Source: Jonesiaceae bacterium BS-20 (GTDB lineage: Bacteria > Actinomycetota > Actinomycetes > Actinomycetales > Cellulomonadaceae). From it: DNA of 64,000 bases. Positions 56,370-64,000 of this stretch are shown here, piece by piece (within the stretch, counting starts at the first letter, position 1; every line of letters begins with the position of its first letter). Below the pieces are notes generated by a model. That model was not told the DNA's origin. It saw only the letters and a program-made list of their open reading frames with translations, and ran no database searches. The position numbers and the translations under genes were made by a program. The stretch spans positions 806,001-870,000 of the forward strand of contig CP146203.1 in assembly GCA_039995105.1 (NCBI GenBank), read 5' to 3'.

Positions 56370-58028
56370 TTACTTTCGACGCCGAAAAAGCGAGCCACCA
56401 TTGCGCAGCAAGAACCCCGTATCCCGGAACAAACCGGAGCCAACCAGGGTGCCCAAAGCAATTGAAAACAACGTCATAACCGTGGTGACCACGAAGGTCA
56501 TGGACTGGTTGCCGCCCGTTGCGGCCTCGGTAATCCCAATGAACCCAAGCGATCCAGGAACCAATATCCAAAATGACACGAGCTGGGTTACGAGCGCTGG
56601 AGGCGCGGTTTTGAACCGCGACAAGAACCGACTGAGCGGCACAATCAGTAAGGCGCCAAAGAAACCGGAGAACTCCGCCGGCACCAACAACATGCCTAAC
56701 CGCTGGGCCACATACGTGATGGTCAGAGCCAGCACCAGCCACAAGAACGAACTTTCCGGACCGGACTTAGCCAGCACATAACCAAGGGCCAGTAGCGTTA
56801 CCGCCAGCAACGGGGTCCAGGGACCAATCGAATTCAACACCACCTCGTTGGTCGGGGTCACGTCTGAAACGAGGGCCAACCCGATCACCACCCCAAACGC
56901 CAGCAAGATCAACTGCGAAGAGCCGTAGATGAGTCGAGTTGCCCCCGCCATGACCTCATTGCGGGTCAACTCAAGCGCGGCAATGGTAAGCGTGAGCCCG
57001 GGCAAGAATGTTACGAGCGCGGGAGCAATAATTCGCAGCGGAATCTCGCCCGTGACCTCGGCCAAAACGGTAGCGCCCAAGACCGTGACCACAATCGCGG
57101 TAATGACTGGCATTGCCGCAGCGAGCGTGGGCAACCGGTCGCTCACGCTCAACAGCAGCCCTACGACCAGGCCTAAGGCAAGGTAAGCGGGGATTGCCGG
57201 CCATGCCGGGTTGACCAGCAGGCCGATAGCCAGGGTCATGAGTATTTGACCAACAAGCTGGAGCCAAAAGCCAAACCTAGCGGGTGAGGTTGCAATCTGG
57301 TTCATGCGGGCGAGCATGTCATCGGGCTCAATGATGCCCAGCTTTGCCCGCTGTACCAGGTCATCAATTGCTGCGACCTGATCGAGACGCAAGCTCTGGT
57401 TGGCAACCCCGCCAATCTCCATGCGGCGGTCGTGGCCCGCAATTTGAACCGCAAAAATAGTTGGAAGCGCAATGATCCGCACCGGAGGCATAGCGTAGGC
57501 GGCCGCCACCTCAGCCATGGTTTCTTGGACGTCCGGGGTGGACTGCCCGGAAGCCAACATGGCCGACCCCAATACTCGCAGCATCTCCAAGACCTGATCA
57601 ATTTTGTCTTCAGGCTTGGTAATGGGCACGGACAATGTGGGGTCTTTGAACATCCTCATGAACAAACTGCCCATCTTGCTCGGTTGTTTGAGGCGGGCCC
57701 CCGATTGCCCAGAAATCGTAATTGGCTTGGAACCAGCCAACTCACCGGTGCGCTGTGCAGAGGCCCGCCGCAACGGGTTTGTTGCGCCGGAGGTAGGAAT
57801 CGCTGGCGGAATGGTGGGGGCTTGGTTTTGGGCCTGCTCTGGGTCGTGGTCCGCGAAGCCAGCACGAATGTGTGCACCCGGTGTGGGCGCAACCGGAGAT
57901 TCAGCGTGAGCTTCTGGTTGAGCTACTTGTTCTGGCTCAGATCCGGGAGCTTCAAGATCTTTGCCTGCACGATCGAGCCGACGGGGTCCGTGGTCCTTGT
58001 CAGGCATGTGGTCAGTAGGGGAAGCCAT
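56370..58028 (-). CDS. ThrE-type threonine/serine exporter
   Basis: A 552-residue membrane protein. Residues 1-130 are Pro/Gln/Ala-rich and cytoplasmic. A DUF1212-like domain follows (LRVLGSAMLASGQSTPDVQE, YAMPPVRIIALPT), then about ten membrane spans, among them GLVVGLLLSVSDRLPTLAAAMP and FLPGLTLTIAALELTRNEVMAGATRLIYG (pattern at about residues 335-365), which are typical of ThrE. It presumably exports threonine and serine using the proton gradient. GAGGAG precedes ATG 58028. It is a single gene. Confidence 0.88.
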   Translation of the reverse strand: MASPTDHMPDKDHGPRRLDRAGKDLEAPGSEPEQVAQPEAHAESPVAPTPGAHIRAGFADHDPEQAQNQAPTIPPAIPTSGATNPLRRASAQRTGELAGSKPITISGQSGARLKQPSKMGSLFMRMFKDPTLSVPITKPEDKIDQVLEMLRVLGSAMLASGQSTPDVQETMAEVAAAYAMPPVRIIALPTIFAVQIAGHDRRMEIGGVANQSLRLDQVAAIDDLVQRAKLGIIEPDDMLARMNQIATSPARFGFWLQLVGQILMTLAIGLLVNPAWPAIPAYLALGLVVGLLLSVSDRLPTLAAAMPVITAIVVTVLGATVLAEVTGEIPLRIIAPALVTFLPGLTLTIAALELTRNEVMAGATRLIYGSSQLILLAFGVVIGLALVSDVTPTNEVVLNSIGPWTPLLAVTLLALGYVLAKSGPESSFLWLVLALTITYVAQRLGMLLVPAEFSGFFGALLIVPLSRFLSRFKTAPPALVTQLVSFWILVPGSLGFIGITEAATGGNQSMTFVVTTVMTLFSIALGTLVGSGLFRDTGFLLRNGGSLFRRRK

Positions 58029-58153
58029 CTTGAACTCCTCGTGGGTGCAGTCAATCTAAAACTAATGCTGAGGTGGGTCCCAACCAAAGCGTTGGGTGGG
58101 TTCGCAACAGGCGGACCGCCTTGTCAACGGTGCGTCTATTGGAAGCTGGCCCG

Positions 58154-58549
58154 TTAGAAGGAGGACCTGCCTCTGAGTTTGTCGAGGTCTCGGCGTTCTC
58201 GTTTGGTGGGACGGCCGGTGCCTCGGTCGCGCTGGGCCACCACGACCTTCTCAACTGCCTCGGGTGGCGGCGGCGTGTGGTCCACAAAGCAAGTGACCGC
58301 GACGGGAGCCCCAACCCGTTTGGTGATGAGGGTTTTGACCTCAACAATGCGTTCAAGTTCGTTGAGGTAAACCCGGACCTCGTCACCAAGTTTGACCGGG
58401 CTCGAAGGTTTTGCGCGGTCACCGTTAATCTTGATGTGGCCGGCCCGACACGCTGCGGCCGCTACGGATCTTGTTTTAGCTAGCCGCACGGCCCAAACCC
58501 AAACGTCGGCACGTACCTTGCCCACAGCAGAAGTTGAAAGAACGGTCAT
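58154..58549 (-). CDS. Hsp15-like S4-domain RNA-binding protein
   Basis: A 131-residue protein with an S4 fold at the start (RADVWVWAVRLAKTRSVAAAA, then GHIKINGDRAKPSSPVKLGD) and a basic tail (RPTKRERRDLDKLRGR). The E. coli homologue Hsp15 recycles 50S subunits that carry a nascent chain. ATG 58549 has TAACCT on the minus strand exactly 6 nt upstream (leaderless). Confidence 0.88.
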   Translation of the reverse strand: MTVLSTSAVGKVRADVWVWAVRLAKTRSVAAAACRAGHIKINGDRAKPSSPVKLGDEVRVYLNELERIVEVKTLITKRVGAPVAVTCFVDHTPPPPEAVEKVVVAQRDRGTGRPTKRERRDLDKLRGRSSF

Positions 58550-58696
58550 ACCCCGAGGTTACGCTGTTTAGTGTTGGTGAGGGCGTGCGTGTGTTGAAGT
58601 TTGCTCGAAGGATTTGGGGAAATTTATCTAACCTTGGCGAATAATTCACACCCTTGTAGGAAGCGTATGTCAGGCATGCGAAGTAGACTCTTGTCC

Positions 58697-59077
58697 ATGA
58701 CTTACCGTGTTTCAATTTCGCCCGCAGCCGCAGCTGGTGCTGCCAGCAGCGCGTTCCAAGATAGCTCCATGCCACCGGACCCGTTCTTAGACGACCCAGA
58801 TTTTGGAGGCGGTACCTCAACCAGTCTGCTCGAACGTGTCGAGCAAGAACAAGAGGTCGAGCCGGGGGACCACGAGCGCTTTGCGCACTATGTTCGTAAA
58901 GAGCGGATCATGCAGTCCGCCCTGAGCGGTAAGCCCGTTATTGCCTTATGCGGCAAGGTTTGGGTTCCGGGCCGCGACCCAAACAAGTTCCCTGTATGCC
59001 CCGTCTGCAAGGAAATTTATGATGGTCTGCGTGATCCTCAAGATGATGAGCCCGGATCAGGTGGCACCGACAAGTGA
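58697..59077 (+). CDS. DUF3039 family protein
   Basis: A 126-residue actinobacterial protein of unknown function. The conserved core is HYVRKERIMQSALSGKPVIA followed by LCGKVWVPGRDP and PVCPVCKEIYDGL; Cys in LCGK plus the CPVC pair suggest a zinc site. The frame is open to 58601, but ATG 58697 has TAGACT (58684-58689) 7 nt upstream (leaderless) and gives the usual start. It overlaps the helicase gene by 4 bp, a pairing preserved in relatives, so they probably act together in DNA or RNA handling. Confidence 0.87.
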   Translation: MTYRVSISPAAAAGAASSAFQDSSMPPDPFLDDPDFGGGTSTSLLERVEQEQEVEPGDHERFAHYVRKERIMQSALSGKPVIALCGKVWVPGRDPNKFPVCPVCKEIYDGLRDPQDDEPGSGGTDK

Positions 59078-60951
59078 CCTCTGAGCTGGATCTCTTTTCA
59101 GCAACGGACGCCGACCCAACTTCATCAAACAGTCACCGCGGTTTAGCTGCAGGTGACTCGCTGAGTGGTCCCGTGCGCCCGCCACAGGCGGCCTCAGTGG
59201 CGGCCGCTTCGACGCTTTCGCCCACCTTTCCCACCCGCGCACCTTGGGGAACCGCCACGAAGCTGCGTGCTTGGCAGGCGGCTGCCTTGGAGAAGTACCG
59301 GGCGATGTCTCCCCGGGACTTTCTGGCGGTGGCGACCCCAGGAGCCGGTAAGACCACGTTTGCGCTGCGTCTTGCGGCCGAGTTGTTAGAGGCACGGGTT
59401 GTTCGCAGGCTCACCATTGTGGCGCCGACCGAGCACCTCAAGCACCAGTGGGCGGACGCCGCCGCACGAGTTGGCATCAAAATTGACTCCAACTTCAAAA
59501 ATGCGCAGGGCCGCATGGCTGACCACTATGACGGCGTTGCTCTGACGTACGCGCAAGTTGCCGCTAACCCGGCGCTGCACGCAAACCGCACCCAAAATGC
59601 GCGCACGTTGGTGATCCTCGATGAGGTCCACCACGGCGGTGACGCGCTGTCTTGGGGTGACGCTATTTATGAGGCTTTTGAGGGCGCTACGCGGCGCTTG
59701 GGGCTGACCGGAACCCCGTTCCGCTCAGACACCGCCGCGATCCCGTTTGTGAAGTACGAGGCCGGCAAGGATGGAATTCGCCGCTCGGTTGCGGACTACA
59801 CCTACGGTTACGGTGAGGCCCTACGCGACCACGTGGTCCGTCCGGTCATCTTCATGTCCTATTCCGGTTCCATGCGGTGGCGGACCAAGGCGGGAGACGA
59901 GGTTGCGGCGAGCCTAGGCGAGGCCATGACCAAGGACATGACCGCCCAGGCTTGGCGGACGGCGCTGGACCCGGGTGGGGAATGGATTTCGTCGGTTTTG
60001 GCGGCCGCCGATAAGCGGTTGACCGAGGTACGCAGGGCTATTCCAGATGCCGGCGGGTTGGTTATTGCGACTGACCAGGATTCGGCGCGCGCCTATGCCG
60101 GCCACCTTGCGCGGATTACCGGTAAATCACCCACGGTTGTTTTGTCTGATGATGACAATGCTGGCTCGCGCATTGACGAATTCACCGATTCGATGGACCG
60201 GTGGATGGTTGCCGTGCGCATGGTGTCCGAGGGCGTGGACGTGCCGCGCCTAGCCGTTGGCGTGTACGCCACAAGCGCCTCAACGCCGTTGTTTTTTGCC
60301 CAAGCTGTTGGCCGCTACGTGCGTGCCCGCAAGCGCGGGGAGACCGCGTCGATCTTCTTGCCTTCGGTTGGCCCTTTGCTTGAGTTGGCAAACTCGATGG
60401 AGGCCGAGCGCGATCATGCATTAGACCGTCCTAAGTCCGCGGAAGATAACCCATTCTCCGAGGAAGACGCCTTGTTGGCCGCGGCGAACAGGGAAGAAAA
60501 AGCCTCGGATCTGTTGCAGGGCTCGTTTGAGATGCTCGAATCCTCGGCGGCCTTTGACAAGGTTTTGTTTGACGGCGGCGAGTTTGGCACCGCGGCCGAC
60601 GTTGGCTCGGCAGAGGAGCAAGACTTCCTAGGAATTCCCGGGTTGCTCGACGCCGACCAGGTGACCACGTTGCTTCGGTCGCACCAATCGAAACAGATGA
60701 GTTCAAGGTCGGCCTCGGCCTCAGCCCAAGAACGTGAGCGCTCGGAAGCTGAACACCGCAGGGCGGCCACGCTGCGCAAGGAGTTACAGCAACTCGTTAA
60801 CGCGTGGGCACGTCGCTCGGGCTCGCCGCATGGCTCTGTTCACAATGAGTTGCGCCGTCGCTCGGGTGGTCCGGAGGTGCCACTGGCCAGTTTGGCCCAG
60901 CTGGAACAGCGAGTTGAGGTAGTGCGCGGCTGGTTTGTGGGTCGCAAGTAG
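59074..60951 (+). CDS. DEAD/DEAH-box (SF2) helicase
   Basis: A 625-residue SF2 helicase. Motif I is ATPGAGKTTFALRLA near residue 87, motif II LVILDEVHHGGDA near 185, motif III LGLTGTPFRSD, and the second RecA fold has VVRMVSEGVDVPRLAVGVYAT-like text (motifs V-VI, ending QAVGRYVRARKRGE). The C-terminal ~170 residues are Ser/Glu/Arg-rich and poorly conserved. GTG 59074 lies inside the DUF3039 stop. The role could be in DNA repair or RNA metabolism; nothing here decides. Confidence 0.9.
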   Translation: MTSELDLFSATDADPTSSNSHRGLAAGDSLSGPVRPPQAASVAAASTLSPTFPTRAPWGTATKLRAWQAAALEKYRAMSPRDFLAVATPGAGKTTFALRLAAELLEARVVRRLTIVAPTEHLKHQWADAAARVGIKIDSNFKNAQGRMADHYDGVALTYAQVAANPALHANRTQNARTLVILDEVHHGGDALSWGDAIYEAFEGATRRLGLTGTPFRSDTAAIPFVKYEAGKDGIRRSVADYTYGYGEALRDHVVRPVIFMSYSGSMRWRTKAGDEVAASLGEAMTKDMTAQAWRTALDPGGEWISSVLAAADKRLTEVRRAIPDAGGLVIATDQDSARAYAGHLARITGKSPTVVLSDDDNAGSRIDEFTDSMDRWMVAVRMVSEGVDVPRLAVGVYATSASTPLFFAQAVGRYVRARKRGETASIFLPSVGPLLELANSMEAERDHALDRPKSAEDNPFSEEDALLAAANREEKASDLLQGSFEMLESSAAFDKVLFDGGEFGTAADVGSAEEQDFLGIPGLLDADQVTTLLRSHQSKQMSSRSASASAQERERSEAEHRRAATLRKELQQLVNAWARRSGSPHGSVHNELRRRSGGPEVPLASLAQLEQRVEVVRGWFVGRK

Positions 60952-60974
60952 GAACAGAGAAGTTGGCAGTAAAT

Positions 60975-61010
60975 GCTGTGGGCGGATCAATTGCAATTGA
61001 TCCGCCCACA
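60975..61010. terminator. Perfect 18+18 palindrome between convergent helicase and pncB genes
   Basis: CTGTGGGCGGATCAATTG (60975-60992) is followed without spacer by its exact reverse complement (60993-61010). AAATG and CATTT outside extend the pairing past one extra base. It would fold as a long hairpin on either strand and most likely terminates both genes. Confidence 0.75.
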
Positions 61011-61080
61011 GCCATTTCTACCAACGGCCTGAGGCATCGAAATTTCTCGATGCCTGACCCGCACGCCAAGTCGCCTCGCG

Positions 61081-62400
61081 TTACAGCTCTTCGATGTGGG
61101 TGGGGATAGCAGCGTCACCGGTCGAGAGCCGCAGCGCGTACCGCGGTAGCTCGGATCTTGCGGCCGCGTGCCGTTCGGTTGCGAGCTGGACACCTTGGAT
61201 CCCGGTCAGGGACGTGTCAATCTTGCCGTCCGTGACCATGTCAATGTGCAGCGGGCGATAGTTATCATGGTCGGCCAGCCACTGCTCGGTTGCGAGCCGG
61301 TCCCCAATAGCGATCAACTCTGCCTCCGCGTGCCCCGAAGAATCCAACTGGCGGGCAGCAACCTTACGCCCGCCCAAACTAGCCTTAGACTTCGACGCTT
61401 TAGCAACGGGTTCCATCTGTCCCGCAGCATTTTCCCGGGAAACAAGTTTGTAGACCATGGATGAGGTGGGTGCACCGGAACCGGTCACCAGGCTCGTACC
61501 AACACCGTAAGAATCAACGGGCGCAGCGGCAAGCGCTGCGATAGCGTGCTCATCAAGGTCGGACGTCACGGTGATCAGGGTGTTCTTGGCGCCCAGCGCG
61601 TCCAGCTGCTTGCGTACTTCATCGGCTTGGACACCTAGGTCGCCGGAGTCTAGCCGCACCGCTCCAAGGTTGGTGCCTGCTACTCGAATGGCCGTGTTCA
61701 CGCCCTCGGTCACGTCATAAGTGTCTACCAACAACGTCGTATTGACCCCGAGGGCGGCAACCTGGGCGGTGAACGCTTCTTCTTCTGAGTCGTGCAGAAG
61801 AGTGAACGCGTGGGCAGAGGTACCAATGGCCGGAATGCCGTAGACGCGGCCAGCTTCCAAGTTCGAAGTGCCGTGGAACCCGGCGATTGCTGCCGCGCGA
61901 GCAGCGGCGACGGCCCCGTATTCGTGTGCCCGGCGGGAACCCATTTCCAAGCAGGGGCGGTTCCCTGCGGCGGCGGTCATACGCGACGCTGCGGATGCAA
62001 CCGCAGAATCGAAGTTAAGGATTGAGAGGATCAGGGTCTCCAACAACACCGCTTCTGCGAAAGTGGCCTCAACAACTAAGAGTGGGCTCTGCGGGAAGTA
62101 GACTTCCCCCTCACCGTAACCGCGGATGTTTCCGGAGAACCGGTAATTTTCTAAGTAGGATAAGGTTTGCTGGTTGAGGGTGCCTTCGCGCTCCAAGTAG
62201 GACAGGTCTTCATCTTGAAATTTGAAGTCCGCAAGTGCTTCGAGCAACCTGCCAGTTCCGGCAACAACACCGTATCTGCGCCAGGCGGGTAGCCGGCGGG
62301 TAAAGACTTCAAAGACACAGTTTCGGTCAGAAGTCTTGTGCTCAAGTGCGGCTTGCAGCATGGTGAGTTCGTATTTGTCAGTGAGTAGCGCGATTCCCAT
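61081..62400 (-). CDS. pncB: Nicotinate phosphoribosyltransferase
   Basis: Makes nicotinate mononucleotide for NAD from nicotinate and PRPP. The start [18 protein letters not shown] is the family opening, followed by FEVFTRRLP, the HGTSN-like substrate region [20 protein letters not shown] and GVGTSLVTG. At 439 residues it is full length. ATG 62400 has TAACCT on the minus strand 7 nt upstream (leaderless). It is divergent from clpS. Confidence 0.93.
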   Translation of the reverse strand: MGIALLTDKYELTMLQAALEHKTSDRNCVFEVFTRRLPAWRRYGVVAGTGRLLEALADFKFQDEDLSYLEREGTLNQQTLSYLENYRFSGNIRGYGEGEVYFPQSPLLVVEATFAEAVLLETLILSILNFDSAVASAASRMTAAAGNRPCLEMGSRRAHEYGAVAAARAAAIAGFHGTSNLEAGRVYGIPAIGTSAHAFTLLHDSEEEAFTAQVAALGVNTTLLVDTYDVTEGVNTAIRVAGTNLGAVRLDSGDLGVQADEVRKQLDALGAKNTLITVTSDLDEHAIAALAAAPVDSYGVGTSLVTGSGAPTSSMVYKLVSRENAAGQMEPVAKASKSKASLGGRKVAARQLDSSGHAEAELIAIGDRLATEQWLADHDNYRPLHIDMVTDGKIDTSLTGIQGVQLATERHAAARSELPRYALRLSTGDAAIPTHIEEL

Positions 62401-62461
62401 GCTCTACAGGTTAATCTACTTCTTGGGTTCTAGGGCCCAAACGATCGGGGACGGTTTTTTC

Positions 62462-62767
62462 ATGAGTGTGACGGACATGGTGGCTACGCGAACCGACGCC
62501 GCCGCAGACCAGGACGCTTTGGTTGCGGCAGACAACCCGTGGGTGACATTGGTGTGGAACGACCCCGTGAGTCTGATGAGCTATGTGAGCTATGTTTTTG
62601 AAAGCTACTTTGGGTATAGCCAAGCCAAAGCGCACGCTCTGATGATGCAGGTTCACACCGAAGGCAAAGCGGTAGTCTCGACCGGAACCCGAGAAAAGGT
62701 AGAACGCGATGTCCAAGCCATGCATGAGTTTGGGCTTTGGGCGACAATGACAAAGGCAGACATCTAA
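62462..62767 (+). CDS. clpS: ATP-dependent Clp protease adaptor ClpS
   Basis: Delivers N-degron proteins to ClpAP or ClpCP. The 101-residue sequence has [40 protein letters not shown] and a conserved ending [11 protein letters not shown]. The N-degron pocket residues (Asn and Asp of WNDPV, later His) are present. The frame is open to 62222, but that is antisense to pncB. ATG 62462 or 62477 is the start, neither with a clear ribosome site. It overlaps DUF2017 by one base (TAATG). Confidence 0.92.
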   Translation: MSVTDMVATRTDAAADQDALVAADNPWVTLVWNDPVSLMSYVSYVFESYFGYSQAKAHALMMQVHTEGKAVVSTGTREKVERDVQAMHEFGLWATMTKADI

Positions 62768-63432
62768 TGGCAGAACCGTTCGAGATCAACCAGGCCGATC
62801 CCACCGTATTTCAAGCCGCGCTAACCACCGGCGAGCGGTTGTTTTTGTCTCGGTTGGCCGGTGATGTGATTGAACTCTTAGGGATCGATGATTCCGCCGT
62901 CGAGCAGGCACCACAGGATCCGTTTGTGGAGATGATGGCCGGCTTGGGGATGGATGAGACCGCAGAAGTGCCACTAGACCCCGCGGTTCTGCGCCTCCTG
63001 CCTCAGGCAAGCGACGACCCCGAGGTGGCGGCAGAATTTCGCCGGTTCACCGATAATGATCTGCGCCAAACGAAGGTATCACGGCTCCTACTAGTCTCAC
63101 GCCTGCTGCTGTCCGTCCCGCCAAACGCGGAAGACTCGGTCCACATACCCTTGGAAGTAACGTCAGAGCAGGCCCCCCAATTTGCTGCTGCACTGGCTGA
63201 CATTCGCTTGGTTTTGGCTGACCGCCTGGATGTGGTCACGGAGGAAGATTCCGATGCAGTCCAAGATCTGGCATACGAGCAAATGACGCCGGAAGAGCAA
63301 GAAGAGCTAACCGAGCAGGAATATCACCGGTACCTGCTGGCATCGTTATTTAGCGTAACCGGATTTCTTTTGGAGTCCCTGATGGAATGTTTGCTTTCGC
63401 AACTGCGTAAGGGCCCCCGCAGCAGCGACTAA
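62767..63432 (+). CDS. DUF2017 family protein
   Basis: A 221-residue actinobacterial protein of unknown function, always or nearly always found between clpS and murI. It is acidic and helical, with LTTGERLFLSRLAGDVIELL, FRRFTDNDLRQTKVSRL and the end LASLFSVTGFLLESLMECLL. No catalytic motif is visible. ATG 62767 overlaps the clpS stop, so the two are translated together and may act together on protein turnover. Confidence 0.87.
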   Translation: MAEPFEINQADPTVFQAALTTGERLFLSRLAGDVIELLGIDDSAVEQAPQDPFVEMMAGLGMDETAEVPLDPAVLRLLPQASDDPEVAAEFRRFTDNDLRQTKVSRLLLVSRLLLSVPPNAEDSVHIPLEVTSEQAPQFAAALADIRLVLADRLDVVTEEDSDAVQDLAYEQMTPEEQEELTEQEYHRYLLASLFSVTGFLLESLMECLLSQLRKGPRSSD

Positions 63433-63636
63433 TCGCGGATGCTGCGGCGGACTATTCCTGCCTGAAAATCGTGCTTTTTGACCTGTGTAATGTGTCACCT
63501 AAAGTTCTAGCGTTTTCGCATTTCTCCTAGTGAGACAACGAATTTAGCTTGCAGAGTTGGGCTAAATGGGTGCAATGTGTCCGGTTCCACGCGGGATCTA
63601 CCCCCGTTGTTACAACGAGCCGGATAACCTCGTATT

Positions 63637-64000
63637 GTGAACAACTCACCGATTGGAATTTTCGACTCTGGCGTCGGCGGTTTGACCGTGGCCAGATCGA
63701 TCCTTGACCAATTGCCCCATGAATCCATCCTTTACATAGGAGACACAGCGAATTCCCCGTACGGGTCGAAGTCGCTAGCTACCGTGCGGTCTTTAGCACT
63801 GGAAATTATGGATGATCTGGTGGCCCAGGGGGTAAAACTCTTGGTGATTGCCTGTAATACGGCTTCCGCTGCGGTGTTGCGGGACGCCCGTGAGCGCTAC
63901 ACGGTCCAACTTGGTATACCGGTGGTTGAGGTGATCCTGCCGGCAGCCCGTCGCGCACTGCTGGCCTCTCACACAAAGAAAATCGGTGTGATCGGCACCG
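63637..64000 (+). CDS. murI: Glutamate racemase, 3' end cut by window edge
   Basis: Makes D-glutamate for peptidoglycan. The 121 residues in the window contain [17 protein letters not shown] with the first catalytic Asp and Ser, [14 protein letters not shown], and [15 protein letters not shown] with the catalytic Cys74-equivalent; [11 protein letters not shown] follows. GTG 63637 has TAACCT (63625-63630) exactly 6 nt upstream (leaderless). About 150 more residues should follow outside. Confidence 0.95.
   Translation, partial: MNNSPIGIFDSGVGGLTVARSILDQLPHESILYIGDTANSPYGSKSLATVRSLALEIMDDLVAQGVKLLVIACNTASAAVLRDARERYTVQLGIPVVEVILPAARRALLASHTKKIGVIGT

Overview
The window is a stretch of actinobacterial chromosome, most likely from the order Micrococcales (Jonesia- or Cellulomonas-like). 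The evidence is a moderately GC-rich sequence; an actinobacterial acyl-CoA carboxylase set with its small epsilon subunit; DUF3039, DUF2017 and VKOR genes in typical actinobacterial positions; a tmRNA encoding the tag ADTKRTDFALAA; an IdeR/DtxR-type iron box; and many leaderless genes whose -10 hexamer lies 6-7 nt before the start codon. I did not search any database, so family names rest on motifs and gene order recognised by eye.

Layout. 1-2683 (-): succinate dehydrogenase sdhC-sdhD-sdhA, with sdhA running off the left edge. 2936-5345: mannose-1-phosphate guanylyltransferase and an M20 amidohydrolase. 5643-19372: a nucleoside uptake and breakdown block, comprising a BMP-type lipoprotein, a double-ATPase ABC protein, two permeases, cdd, deoA, a papain-fold-like unknown, add and deoC, then (-) purine nucleoside phosphorylase and a phospho-sugar mutase, with a siderophore-interacting protein behind an iron box between them. 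Two matching LacI-type operators lie before cdd and before the phosphorylase. 19496-31482: an LpdA-like quinone reductase, a membrane endonuclease/phosphatase, a NUDIX hydrolase, and a carboxylase cluster (accA3, maf, DUF885 peptidase, VKOR, accE, accD, birA). 31454-39644: an Rv1264-like adenylate cyclase, an SRAP protein, a small membrane protein, a giant AAA-TPR-SARP regulator, peptide deformylase and an MFS exporter.

39770-44496 is a compact Tad/Flp pilus operon (tadA-tadB-tadC, Flp-like pilin, three pseudopilins) without tadZ or a prepilin peptidase. 44581-50519 is a conserved core: prfB, a VOC protein, ftsE-ftsX, an M23 hydrolase, smpB and ssrA.

The accessory region is 50521-54780, directly downstream of ssrA. 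It starts with an Abi_2/AbiF-like HEPN protein preceded by its own promoter and a compact ~60-nt hairpin RNA ending in a U-run, an arrangement like a toxin-antitoxin locus with an RNA antitoxin. Behind it lie decaying genes: a 5'-truncated DHFR-family gene, unidentified fragments, an intact LLM flavin oxidoreductase, and a GH3 glycosidase remnant with two in-frame TAG codons. It ends at a divergent pair, a Cys-rich small protein and a CstR-like repressor, sharing a perfect ATACCCC-GG-GGGGTAT operator.

55026-64000 returns to core genes: an MFS protein, a ThrE-type exporter, an Hsp15-like S4 protein, DUF3039 plus helicase, pncB, clpS, DUF2017, and the start of murI, which runs off the right edge.
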